8,516 nucleotides of DNA. It comes from JBAZGG01 sp041653015. GTDB lineage: Bacteria; Bacillota_I; Bacilli_A; RFN20; CAG-826. Below, piece after piece: positions 1 through 5,732 of the stretch. The first letter of the stretch is position 1. Each line of letters opens with the position of its first letter. The notes under the pieces are model-generated. The model had not been told where the DNA came from, ran no database searches, and worked only from the letters and a program-made list of their open reading frames with translations. The stretch covers positions 1 to 8,516 of the forward strand of contig JBAZGG010000022.1 of the NCBI GenBank assembly GCA_041653015.1, given 5' to 3'. The translations under genes and the position numbers were made by a program.

Positions 1-1041
1 GCGAGCGTTTATGCTGTGGAAGTTGAAGGTGCTCGTCATGAGTTTAGTGCTCTAGATGGCATTGAAGAAGATGTGACAGCGATCATCTTGAATCTTAAAG
101 GTTTAGTTCTTAAGATTGATGGTGGCGACGAAACAAAGAAGCTCGTTCTTGATGTTGCGGGCCCAAAACTAGCTACGGCGAAAGATATCGTTCTTCCGGC
201 TGGAGTGAGCATCATTAATCCTGAACTCGAAATCGCTCATATCACTGAAAAAGGGAAATTGAGCATTGTCATGTATGCCCGCAATGGTCGTGGATATGTC
301 ACGAGTGAAGGCAATAAACTCGATCCTTCTATTGAAGGAAAAATTGGCGTTATCGCTACCGACTCCAATTATTCGCCAGTTATCAAAGCTTCATATATGG
401 TCGAACCAACTCGCGTTGGTCACGATTCAAAATTTGACAAGCTCACCCTCGAAGTGTGGACCGATGGTTCTATCGCTCCAGAAAAGGCTGTCAGTCTTTC
501 TAGCGATATCTTAATCACCCATTTCGCTGAGGTCAGCAAAATCGAAAAGATCGCTGAGACAGAAATGTTTAAACCTGAAGAAAAAGTGGATGACACCGAT
601 AGCAAGATTCGCGATATGAACATTGAAGAATTAGACCTCTCTGTTCGTTCGTACAACTGCTTAAAGCGCGCCGGAATCACAAACGTTTTTGAACTCACAC
701 AAAAGAGTGAAGAAGAGATGATGAAAGTTCGTAATTTAGGCAAAAAGTCTCTTAAAGAAGTAAAAGAGAAATTAGCTGCGCTCGAACTCTCTTTCCGCGA
801 TAGCGTCCTTTCGGATGGCACTAGCGAAGGAGAAATTTCTTCTTCGATGAACATTGAAGAACTCGTCGGATATAGCGAATTGTCTGAAGAAGCAAAAAAG
901 GCTCTCGTCAGCGCAGTCGAATCTCTCGAAGAGCTTCTTGAATTGCGAAAAGAAGAATTCTTAAGCAGAAAGAATGTCAACAAAAAAATCGCTGAAGAAA
1001 TTGAGAAATTATTGCAGAATAATAATCTCAGCTTCAAATAA
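1..1041 (+). CDS. rpoA: DNA-directed RNA polymerase subunit alpha, 5'-truncated, with C-terminal extension
   Basis: This is the alpha subunit of RNA polymerase, which scaffolds core assembly through its N-terminal domain and contacts UP elements and activators through its C-terminal domain. The frame is open from base 1; comparison with the E. coli protein as I remember it suggests about 53 N-terminal residues lie outside the window, so the GTG at 16 is not the start. Visible family signatures are HEFSALDGIEEDVTAIILNL near the start, the GRGY motif, and a canonical alpha-CTD from 616 to 795 with VRSYNCLKRAGI (the Arg matching E. coli R265) and the helix-hairpin-helix NLGKKSL. About 80 further residues follow, where most alphas stop. 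That tail begins again with MNIEEL and ends LSF, like the canonical domain. The full protein would be about 400 residues, against about 315-330 usually. rplQ follows after 14 bp, the standard order. The family call is certain; the meaning of the extension is inference. Confidence 0.97.
   Translation, partial: ASVYAVEVEGARHEFSALDGIEEDVTAIILNLKGLVLKIDGGDETKKLVLDVAGPKLATAKDIVLPAGVSIINPELEIAHITEKGKLSIVMYARNGRGYVTSEGNKLDPSIEGKIGVIATDSNYSPVIKASYMVEPTRVGHDSKFDKLTLEVWTDGSIAPEKAVSLSSDILITHFAEVSKIEKIAETEMFKPEEKVDDTDSKIRDMNIEELDLSVRSYNCLKRAGITNVFELTQKSEEEMMKVRNLGKKSLKEVKEKLAALELSFRDSVLSDGTSEGEISSSMNIEELVGYSELSEEAKKALVSAVESLEELLELRKEEFLSRKNVNKKIAEEIEKLLQNNNLSFK
616..1035 (+). repeat. Possible internal duplication of the RpoA alpha-CTD
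   Basis: Two segments of RpoA start with the identical peptide MNIEEL and end with LSF. Copy 1 is bases 616-795 (60 codons) and copy 2 is 847-1035 (63 codons), joined by a Ser/Glu/Gly-rich linker. They share 15 identical bases at their starts (atgaacattgaagaa). Within the helix-hairpin-helix, copy 1 has RNLGKKSLKEVKEKL and copy 2 has KNVNKKIAEEIEKLL. Copy 2 lacks the Arg and Asn that contact DNA in copy 1 (SVRSYN) and the Gly of the hairpin, so if it is a domain it is unlikely to bind DNA in the usual way. An unrelated helical tail with chance similarity remains possible. Confidence 0.5.
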
Positions 1042-1055
1042 AGGAGGAAATCATC

Positions 1056-1460
1056 ATGGCTGCACAAGGACGTAAAAATGTTCATGGTAAAGCTGGTGTC
1101 AGATTTAAAGCTGCATACACCGCTTCCAAAAGAAAATCCATGCTTCGCAACGTTGTCACTGAACTCATCGTTCATGAAAGAGTGACGGTGACCGCGGGCG
1201 TTGTTAAAGATTTAAAAAGAGAGACCGAACATCTCATCACTTTAGCAAAAAAAGGCGATCTTCATTCGAGAAGACTGGCTTCAAGCTATGTTCGTAACTA
1301 TCTTGTCGACGAAGAAAAAAGCGTATCTGCCCTCGATAAACTATTTAGTGAATTGGCAAAGCGCTATACTTCGCGCAAAGGCGGTTATACGCGCGCTTTA
1401 AAAGTTATTAATCGCAAAGGCGATAACGCCCCGATGGCGATTGTCGAACTGATCAAGTAA
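1056..1460 (+). CDS. rplQ: 50S ribosomal protein L17
   Basis: L17 is a large-subunit ribosomal protein that sits near the peptide exit tunnel. The 134-residue product is slightly longer than the usual 115-130. It has the family's basic N-terminus and the signatures SKRKSMLRNVVTELI, then ERVTVT, and the C-terminal GGYTRALKVINRKGDNAPMA and IVELIK. The start is fixed by an AAAGGAGG ribosome binding site ending 9 bp before the ATG. It follows rpoA by 14 bp, as in nearly all bacteria, and is the last gene of the ribosomal-protein operon, with a terminator 33 bp downstream. Nothing is unusual in the protein. Confidence 0.98.
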   Translation: MAAQGRKNVHGKAGVRFKAAYTASKRKSMLRNVVTELIVHERVTVTAGVVKDLKRETEHLITLAKKGDLHSRRLASSYVRNYLVDEEKSVSALDKLFSELAKRYTSRKGGYTRALKVINRKGDNAPMAIVELIK

Positions 1461-1492
1461 CGTCGTAAATAAGTTATAGAAATACTGAACAA

Positions 1493-1526
1493 AAAAGTGG
1501 ATTGAACAACAATCCACTTTTAATTT
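1493..1526. terminator. Bidirectional intrinsic terminator between rplQ and the convergent nitroreductase gene
   Basis: A perfect 12-bp stem (1493-1504 pairing with 1510-1521; arms aaaagtggattg and caatccactttt) encloses the loop aacaa. T residues follow on the plus strand, and an A run at 1491-1496 becomes a U tract on the minus-strand transcript. It lies between two convergent genes ending at 1460 (+) and 1534 (-), so it can end both transcripts. Confidence 0.9.
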
Positions 1527-1533
1527 ATCTATC

Positions 1534-2484
1534 CTAACTTAATATTTTGAAGATTTTATCGATCGAATATCGATGAGATTTCGGGACTTTATATGTGTCC
1601 TTTTTCATGCCTAATGCCATAGCCAAAACAATCTGTTCATCGTCTGGAATTTGATATTGTTTCGCTATATCGATCCACTCATCATCTCGGAATAGTGGTC
1701 TTTGTATTACGCATGTCGCCACTCCAAATTCCTCCAGAGCAAGGGTGAGATATGCTGCATAAAATGCCGCGCTGACAATGTGTTGATTCATGTCATAGAT
1801 CTGATAAGCAGTCACCTTTCCCGTTATCAGAAGATATTTGTCGACATCGCGTTCGAAACCACCTACTCCTGTCAGCCATTCATACAATTCTTTCCGTTGG
1901 CTATTCTTGTCGACAAGATAGATTCTCACCGCTTGTCGATTGCATGCAGAAGGAGCTTGTTGAGCTAATCGAAGAGCATTTTTTAGAGTCTCTAAAGGTA
2001 CAGGTTCTTTTGAAAATACGCGAACGCTATGACGAGCAAAAACTAAATCTGAGAATGATTTTTTCATCGACTCTTTTCGCTCGATGGTGATCGTCCCGCC
2101 ATAGGAAACATCGATTTTGTCATAATCTATTTTATTAGCTGATAAAAAGGCATTAAATCCTTTTCTGTTATTTTCATAATCATCACTAGTAAAAGAAATG
2201 GAATCCTCAAAGAGAAAATATTCTTTCAATGTCGCGATAGCCATCAGAATGCATTCCTCATTCGCTGTTTTTTTATTTGCGAATATTATGATCATGTCTA
2301 GCAAATGACTGATTTTGACTATTCCAAAACCAGGTCTTGGTCGCTCTATGGAGAGACCTTTTTCAATCGCGTGCGTGAACCTGATGATATCGGCCTCCAA
2401 TCTATCCAGATAGAATCTTGCATCAGTCGACATCTTCTTGGTGTATTTATAATTTCTATACACTCTTTTGATACCATCAAACAT
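1534..2484 (-). CDS. Nitroreductase-family flavoprotein with N-terminal extension
   Basis: The C-terminal half (about residues 143-310 of 316) is a nitroreductase-type FMN domain. It has RHSVRVFSKEPVP (151-163), APSACNRQAVRIY (177-189), a helix SAAFYAAYLTLALEEFGVATC, and the closing LALALGMKK-like segment. The first 140 residues are an extra, mostly helical region with HAIEKGL (38-44) and PRPGFG (49-54); I recall this arrangement from nitroreductase-like proteins in polysaccharide gene clusters. The substrate is unknown. The family usually uses FMN and NAD(P)H to reduce small molecules, but variants do other redox chemistry. No signal peptide or membrane segment is evident, so it is probably cytoplasmic. 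The start is supported by AAAGGGGG 8 bp upstream. It overlaps the 3' end of the upstream gene by 8 bp, which suggests translational coupling, and it is the last gene of the three-gene unit. Confidence 0.85.
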   Translation of the reverse strand: MFDGIKRVYRNYKYTKKMSTDARFYLDRLEADIIRFTHAIEKGLSIERPRPGFGIVKISHLLDMIIIFANKKTANEECILMAIATLKEYFLFEDSISFTSDDYENNRKGFNAFLSANKIDYDKIDVSYGGTITIERKESMKKSFSDLVFARHSVRVFSKEPVPLETLKNALRLAQQAPSACNRQAVRIYLVDKNSQRKELYEWLTGVGGFERDVDKYLLITGKVTAYQIYDMNQHIVSAAFYAAYLTLALEEFGVATCVIQRPLFRDDEWIDIAKQYQIPDDEQIVLAMALGMKKDTYKVPKSHRYSIDKIFKILS

Positions 2485-3169
2485 TGCTGTTACCCCCTTT
2501 ATTTAAAAATGAAACGTAATCAAAATCTTTCTCAAAGCGACGTTTGCCATTCAGTGGCATTAATTCGTTCGGTAAATTGACAAATGGTTTTCTTGCATAA
2601 TACTTCAAATAAGCAAAACCGGGGATCTTTTTGTATTTTTTGTCTCGCGTAAAGAAAATTTTATTCTCATATGGTAATTTCTCAAAATTTCTAAATGTTT
2701 CATCGCTGCAGCATCGAGATTTATTTTCATCTTCAAAACACACGACTTTCTCGTTCATCATGATGAAAAGATTATCAAAATTTATTCTTTGCTTACGCCT
2801 TTCCCAGGTATCAAAACATTCTGAAAAGGACGAATAGTGGATGAAATATATTTTTATGTCATCCAAAATGCCAACGGGGAAACGATATCGGTTGTTTACG
2901 TCTTCAATTAATTCTGCGCGCAGATAATGTTGGATGTCGTTCACCATCTTTATGAAATCATCTGGGTAGATATACATATTGATAGTGGGAGACGAGAATT
3001 TAATTCCCAAATCATGATAAATAACACCGCCGATGCAATAATTCGTGAGTATTGAAAAAGAATGATTTTTTAATCTTTGACGCGCTCTTTTATTCCTTTT
3101 CGATTGATGGATCCAAGCTGAAACATCATACATTTTCTCATGAAGATAATTTCGAAGCTTTGTTGTCAT
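2477..3169 (-). CDS. DUF1919 family protein, probable polysaccharide-modification protein
   Basis: The 230-residue product matches the pattern of the DUF1919 family, which is found in exopolysaccharide and capsule clusters. The recognisable parts are FSILTNYCIGGVIYHDLG (38-55), the following SSPTINMYIYPDDFIK, PVGILDDIKIYFIHY (98-112) and WERRKQRINFDNLF (122-135). The biochemical function of the family is not settled as far as I know; location in sugar clusters suggests transfer of a substituent to a surface glycan. No signal peptide or membrane helix is visible. The N-terminus is strongly basic (RNKRARQRLKN). The start follows the stop of the upstream pyruvyl transferase gene by 14 bp, but no good ribosome binding site is visible, so it probably depends on coupled translation or starts slightly differently. 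It ends in TGA 8 bp inside the nitroreductase gene. Confidence 0.8.
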   Translation of the reverse strand: MTTKLRNYLHEKMYDVSAWIHQSKRNKRARQRLKNHSFSILTNYCIGGVIYHDLGIKFSSPTINMYIYPDDFIKMVNDIQHYLRAELIEDVNNRYRFPVGILDDIKIYFIHYSSFSECFDTWERRKQRINFDNLFIMMNEKVVCFEDENKSRCCSDETFRNFEKLPYENKIFFTRDKKYKKIPGFAYLKYYARKPFVNLPNELMPLNGKRRFEKDFDYVSFLNKGGNSNV

Positions 3170-3183
3170 ACAATTCTATTTTA

Positions 3184-4245
3184 CTACTTAAATACGCTAT
3201 CTAAAAAATCAAATGAATCCTTTTTTTCCTTTTCGATTATGTCGTTTACTTTTGTATAATCGATAGTTTTGCTAAAATTATCGCTCAGATTTCCATCGGC
3301 GTATTTCCTGTTCTCCAAATGGAATGTTCCAATCAATTCATGGACTTTTCGTTTTGCGCTCGGCATATACACAAAATTTTTGTTAAAAATGATCGAAAAT
3401 GCTGCACCATGAAATGTATCTGTGATGATATAGTCAGCATTTCTCATATATGAGAGAAACAATTTTGGACTGTTTCCGACATGTTTTTGCATCGGATTTT
3501 GACGTTTATTTGCTCCGATGATCAAAAGATCGTTCTTTTCAGCAAATCTCTTGAGCTCATCTATGAATTCGTCAGTAAAATTCCAAAAGCAATATAGAAA
3601 AATATATCTTTTCCTTTCGCGATTATAAAATTTGGAATTGTTGGAAAAACAAAAAAATGTTGGATCTAAAACTAGCGTCGCCTTAACGTTTGGTATTTGT
3701 TCTATTTCAAATTTGGTGTGTGAATCTCTCACTGAAATATGGCCAATTTTCGCTATAGATTCAAGATATGATTTTCCTTGCTCGCTTTTTTGAAAATCTT
3801 TCAATTCGGCTGTATTCATCGAAGTTGCGTATGACGAAATTTCCTTGCTCATAAATCCCATACCGAAGAAATATGGAACAGAAAAAGTGTATTGATCGTT
3901 CACATTCCAAATTTCGTCGCTACCTAAAATAATTCGATACTCGTCAGGATTGCGATTGATTAGTTCAATGGTTTTATACTTTTCGCGATTATAGAGTTTT
4001 CGATAGAGAAAATAAGCTTTATATCGAATTAGAAAAGCGTGGAAATTTCTATGCTTTATATTATAGAGACACTCGCGTATTGCTTTAGAAAATTTTAATC
4101 GCCGATGTGCATCGAGAAAGAAGGCTTGTACACCATATCTTTTTTCTATCGTTTTTTTGAGGCAGTAAGCCTGCAGAAACGATCCGCAGTTATTTGAAGA
4201 AAATACAGATACAGTCGCAATGCAAACCTTTTTATTATCTTTCAT
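3184..4245 (-). CDS. Polysaccharide pyruvyl transferase family protein
   Basis: The 353-residue product belongs to the polysaccharide pyruvyl transferase family (CsaB/WcaK-like). Members typically transfer pyruvate from PEP to a sugar as a ketal, though many cluster members have untested activity. Visible family features are the N-terminal IATV...NNCGSFLQAYCLKK (GS-LQAY motif, about 18-30), LGSDEIWN (107-114), SVRDSHT (171-177), VLDPTFF, and the late YIITDTFHGAAFSIIF (272-287) with the conserved DTFHG. The ATG at 4245 is preferred because an AAGGAG site (4259-4264) precedes it by 13 bp; an upstream TTG at 4269 would place that site inside the gene. It is the first gene of the leftward unit, followed by DUF1919 after 14 bp. 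A pyruvyl or related decoration of a surface glycan is inferred, not shown. Confidence 0.87.
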   Translation of the reverse strand: MKDNKKVCIATVSVFSSNNCGSFLQAYCLKKTIEKRYGVQAFFLDAHRRLKFSKAIRECLYNIKHRNFHAFLIRYKAYFLYRKLYNREKYKTIELINRNPDEYRIILGSDEIWNVNDQYTFSVPYFFGMGFMSKEISSYATSMNTAELKDFQKSEQGKSYLESIAKIGHISVRDSHTKFEIEQIPNVKATLVLDPTFFCFSNNSKFYNRERKRYIFLYCFWNFTDEFIDELKRFAEKNDLLIIGANKRQNPMQKHVGNSPKLFLSYMRNADYIITDTFHGAAFSIIFNKNFVYMPSAKRKVHELIGTFHLENRKYADGNLSDNFSKTIDYTKVNDIIEKEKKDSFDFLDSVFK

Positions 4246-4258
4246 TTCTTTCAGCAAT

Positions 4259-4264
4259 CTCCTT
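4259..4264 (-). promoter_or_regulatory. Ribosome binding site that decides the pyruvyl transferase start
   Basis: AAGGAG on the minus strand lies 13 bp before the ATG at 4245. The spacing is slightly long, but it is the only good site here. TTG or CTG codons at 4257 and 4254 would be too close, and a TTG at 4269 lies upstream of it. Confidence 0.7.
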
Positions 4265-4296
4265 AACAATCATATTGTAGTGTTTATAGAAAAACA

Positions 4297-4326
4297 TTTA
4301 TGATACATTTTTTCAAGTGTTTTCAA
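4297..4326 (-). promoter_or_regulatory. Weak candidate promoter for the leftward polysaccharide unit
   Basis: On the minus strand TTGAAA (4326-4321) is followed by CATAAA (4302-4297) with an 18-bp spacer; TATCAT (4305-4300) gives a 15-bp spacer. The surrounding DNA is very AT-rich, so this is suggestive only. Confidence 0.25.
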
Positions 4327-4438
4327 AATTTTCGTTATTAAAAAATGTTCGAGGAATACAATTTTGTTTATTTACTGCTGATGATGAAGACAAATTGAAT
4401 ATTTAAAAAGCACCGATTTACTTATTTACTGATTTATT

Positions 4439-4458
4439 GTGGTTTGAACAACAACCAT
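4439..4458. repeat. Near-copy of the rplQ terminator core
   Basis: The sequence gtggtttgaacaacaaccat here resembles the rplQ terminator core gtggattgaacaacaatcca (1497-1516). They share 11 identical consecutive bases, ttgaacaacaa, and flanking GTGG/CCA. Here it can form only a 5-bp stem (tggtt/aacca) and has no strong T tract, so it is unlikely to terminate well. It overlaps the -35 of the rightward promoter. With the terminator it brackets the minus-strand three-gene cassette. Chance similarity is not excluded. Confidence 0.4.
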
Positions 4459-4473
4459 TTAATATGATAATAT
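4444..4473 (+). promoter_or_regulatory. Promoter of preT-preA
   Basis: TTGAAC at 4444-4449 and TAATAT at 4468-4473 are separated by 18 bp, with an upstream TG (4465-4466) giving an extended -10 (TGATAATAT). GATAAT at 4466 with a 16-bp spacer is an alternative register. The predicted transcript would start about 20 bp before the preT ribosome binding site AAAAGGAG. Confidence 0.65.
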
Positions 4474-4501
4474 TATTTCATTGAGGTAAAAGGAGATAAT
4501 T

Positions 4502-5731
4502 ATGGCCCTAAAATATGATGAAGAAATAGAAAAAGGCTATACACCTAGAACAGTGATGGAAGAGGCGAGCAGATGTCTGCTCTGCCACGATGCCCCTTGT
4601 TCTAAATCTTGCCCTGCTGGTACAGACCCGGGAAAGTTTATTCGAAGCGTGCGCCTTAAAAACGTTAAAGGTGCCGCTGAAACAATTCGCGAAAATAATG
4701 TTCTTGGCGCGATATGCGCAAGAGTATGTCCAACTGAAAAATACTGCCAACTGGGCTGTTCACGAAGTGGAATTGATAGTCCAATCGACATTGGCAGAAT
4801 TCAAAGGTTTGTCACTGATTTTGAAGCTTGCACAAAAATGAAAATTTTGAAAAAGGTGAAATCGAATGGGAAAAAGATTGCCATTGTAGGAAGTGGTCCA
4901 AGCGCTTTACAAGCTTCTGCTTCGCTATTAAAAATGGGTTATGAAGTAGAAATTTTTGAAAAGAGTAAAAAAGCTGGTGGCTATTTGCGATATGGCATCC
5001 CAGAATATCGTCTTCCAAGCGATGTGCTCGATACAGAAATCGCTCGAATTGTTGAATTGGGTTTGAAGATTCATACCAGCGTTAATGTCGGCAAGGACAT
5101 ATCGCTTGATGATCTTAAGAAAAATCACGATGCCGTCATTCTTGCCATAGGCGCAAGCGATGCAAAAATTCTTCCGATGTTTGAAAACAATCCTTATGTC
5201 GAAACAGCTGTGAGTTTCCTCGCAAGAGCAAAAGATGAAAAAGGGAAGATTGTCATCGAAGATAATGTGCTAGTTATCGGTGGTGGCGATGTTGCGATGG
5301 ATGTCGATACAACTCTTAAATTGTTAGGTGCCATTAATGTTACAGATGTCGTCTATGAAGAATTTAGAGAATTTCGAGCTTCAAAAAAAGAACTCGCCGG
5401 CGCTCAAGCTCTCGGAGTGTCAATCATCGATGGCTATGTTCCTATTTCGGTTAAAGCAGATGAAGTTACATTTAAGCATCGTCGGCTTGAATCAGAATTA
5501 AAAATCAAAGCTAAAAAAATTATTTTAGCCGTCGGTCAAGTTGTTAACGCCTCAGGTTTTCCAATTAATATTGTCAAAAACGAAGTTGATGTTGAAGGTT
5601 ATAAAACGAAAGATTCTAAAGTGTTTGTTACTGGCGATATTGCTCATAACGACAAGACAGTTGTGTGGGCTGTAAGAAAAGGCAAAGAAGTCGCATACGT
5701 TGTCGCTAACTCAATTGGAGGTGCAAAATAA
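4502..5731 (+). CDS. preT: NAD-dependent dihydropyrimidine dehydrogenase subunit PreT
   Basis: PreT is the FAD/Fe-S subunit that takes electrons from NAD(P)H and passes them to PreA for reduction of uracil or thymine to the dihydro form. The 409-residue protein matches E. coli PreT (about 412) along its length. The N-terminal Fe-S domain has CLLCHDAPCSKSCPAGTDPG (Cys 25, 28, 33, 37) and ICARVCPTEKYCQLGCSRSG (Cys 72, 76, 82, 86). A Rossmann motif IAIVGSGPSA (126-135) binds FAD, and VLVIGGGDVAMDV (256-268) is the second dinucleotide site. The C-terminal VFVTGDIAHNDKTVVWAV is the conserved FAD-closing segment. Glutamate synthase small subunits share this fold, but the immediately following preA settles the identity. 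The ATG has AAAAGGAG 6 bp upstream. No membrane segment is evident; it is cytoplasmic. Confidence 0.94.
   Translation: MALKYDEEIEKGYTPRTVMEEASRCLLCHDAPCSKSCPAGTDPGKFIRSVRLKNVKGAAETIRENNVLGAICARVCPTEKYCQLGCSRSGIDSPIDIGRIQRFVTDFEACTKMKILKKVKSNGKKIAIVGSGPSALQASASLLKMGYEVEIFEKSKKAGGYLRYGIPEYRLPSDVLDTEIARIVELGLKIHTSVNVGKDISLDDLKKNHDAVILAIGASDAKILPMFENNPYVETAVSFLARAKDEKGKIVIEDNVLVIGGGDVAMDVDTTLKLLGAINVTDVVYEEFREFRASKKELAGAQALGVSIIDGYVPISVKADEVTFKHRRLESELKIKAKKIILAVGQVVNASGFPINIVKNEVDVEGYKTKDSKVFVTGDIAHNDKTVVWAVRKGKEVAYVVANSIGGAK
5717..5721 (+). promoter_or_regulatory. Ribosome binding site of preA inside preT
   Basis: GGAGG lies in the last codons of preT and 11 bp before the ATG at 5733. With the 1-bp gap between the genes, it supports coupled translation of the two subunits and selects 5733 as the start. 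Confidence 0.75.
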
Positions 5732-5732
5732 T

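Noticed and set aside
420..1175. A 251-codon open frame on the minus strand, antisense to rpoA and rplQ
   Set aside because: It lies across two certain genes, its translation is Ser/Phe-rich without family features, and no ribosome binding site is apparent. It reflects the codon pattern of the opposite strand.
2477..2479. TGA at the end of the DUF1919 gene as a recoded Trp codon, as in some mollicutes
   Set aside because: Trp is encoded by TGG throughout the window, and read-through would merge into an overlapping gene in another frame. The TGA is a normal stop.
4246..4269. TTG start at 4269 for the pyruvyl transferase gene
   Set aside because: The only good ribosome binding site, AAGGAG, would fall inside the coding region. 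The ATG at 4245 gives a normal family N-terminus.
4235..4273. A 12-codon minus-strand ORF (ATG at 4273) overlapping the pyruvyl transferase start, as a possible leader peptide
   Set aside because: It has no ribosome binding site of its own and no regulatory codon run or attenuator hairpin. Its overlap with the start is readily chance.
4290..4403. Plus-strand open stretch of about 37 codons ending in TADDEDKLNI-stop, as a possible gene remnant
   Set aside because: It has no start codon, no ribosome binding site and no recognisable family. The composition is intergenic AT-rich.
4368..4431. Direct repeat ttatttactg at 4368 and 4422
   Set aside because: Ten bases in very AT-rich DNA with no symmetry, and not placed at regular spacing from the promoter. 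Too weak to call an operator.
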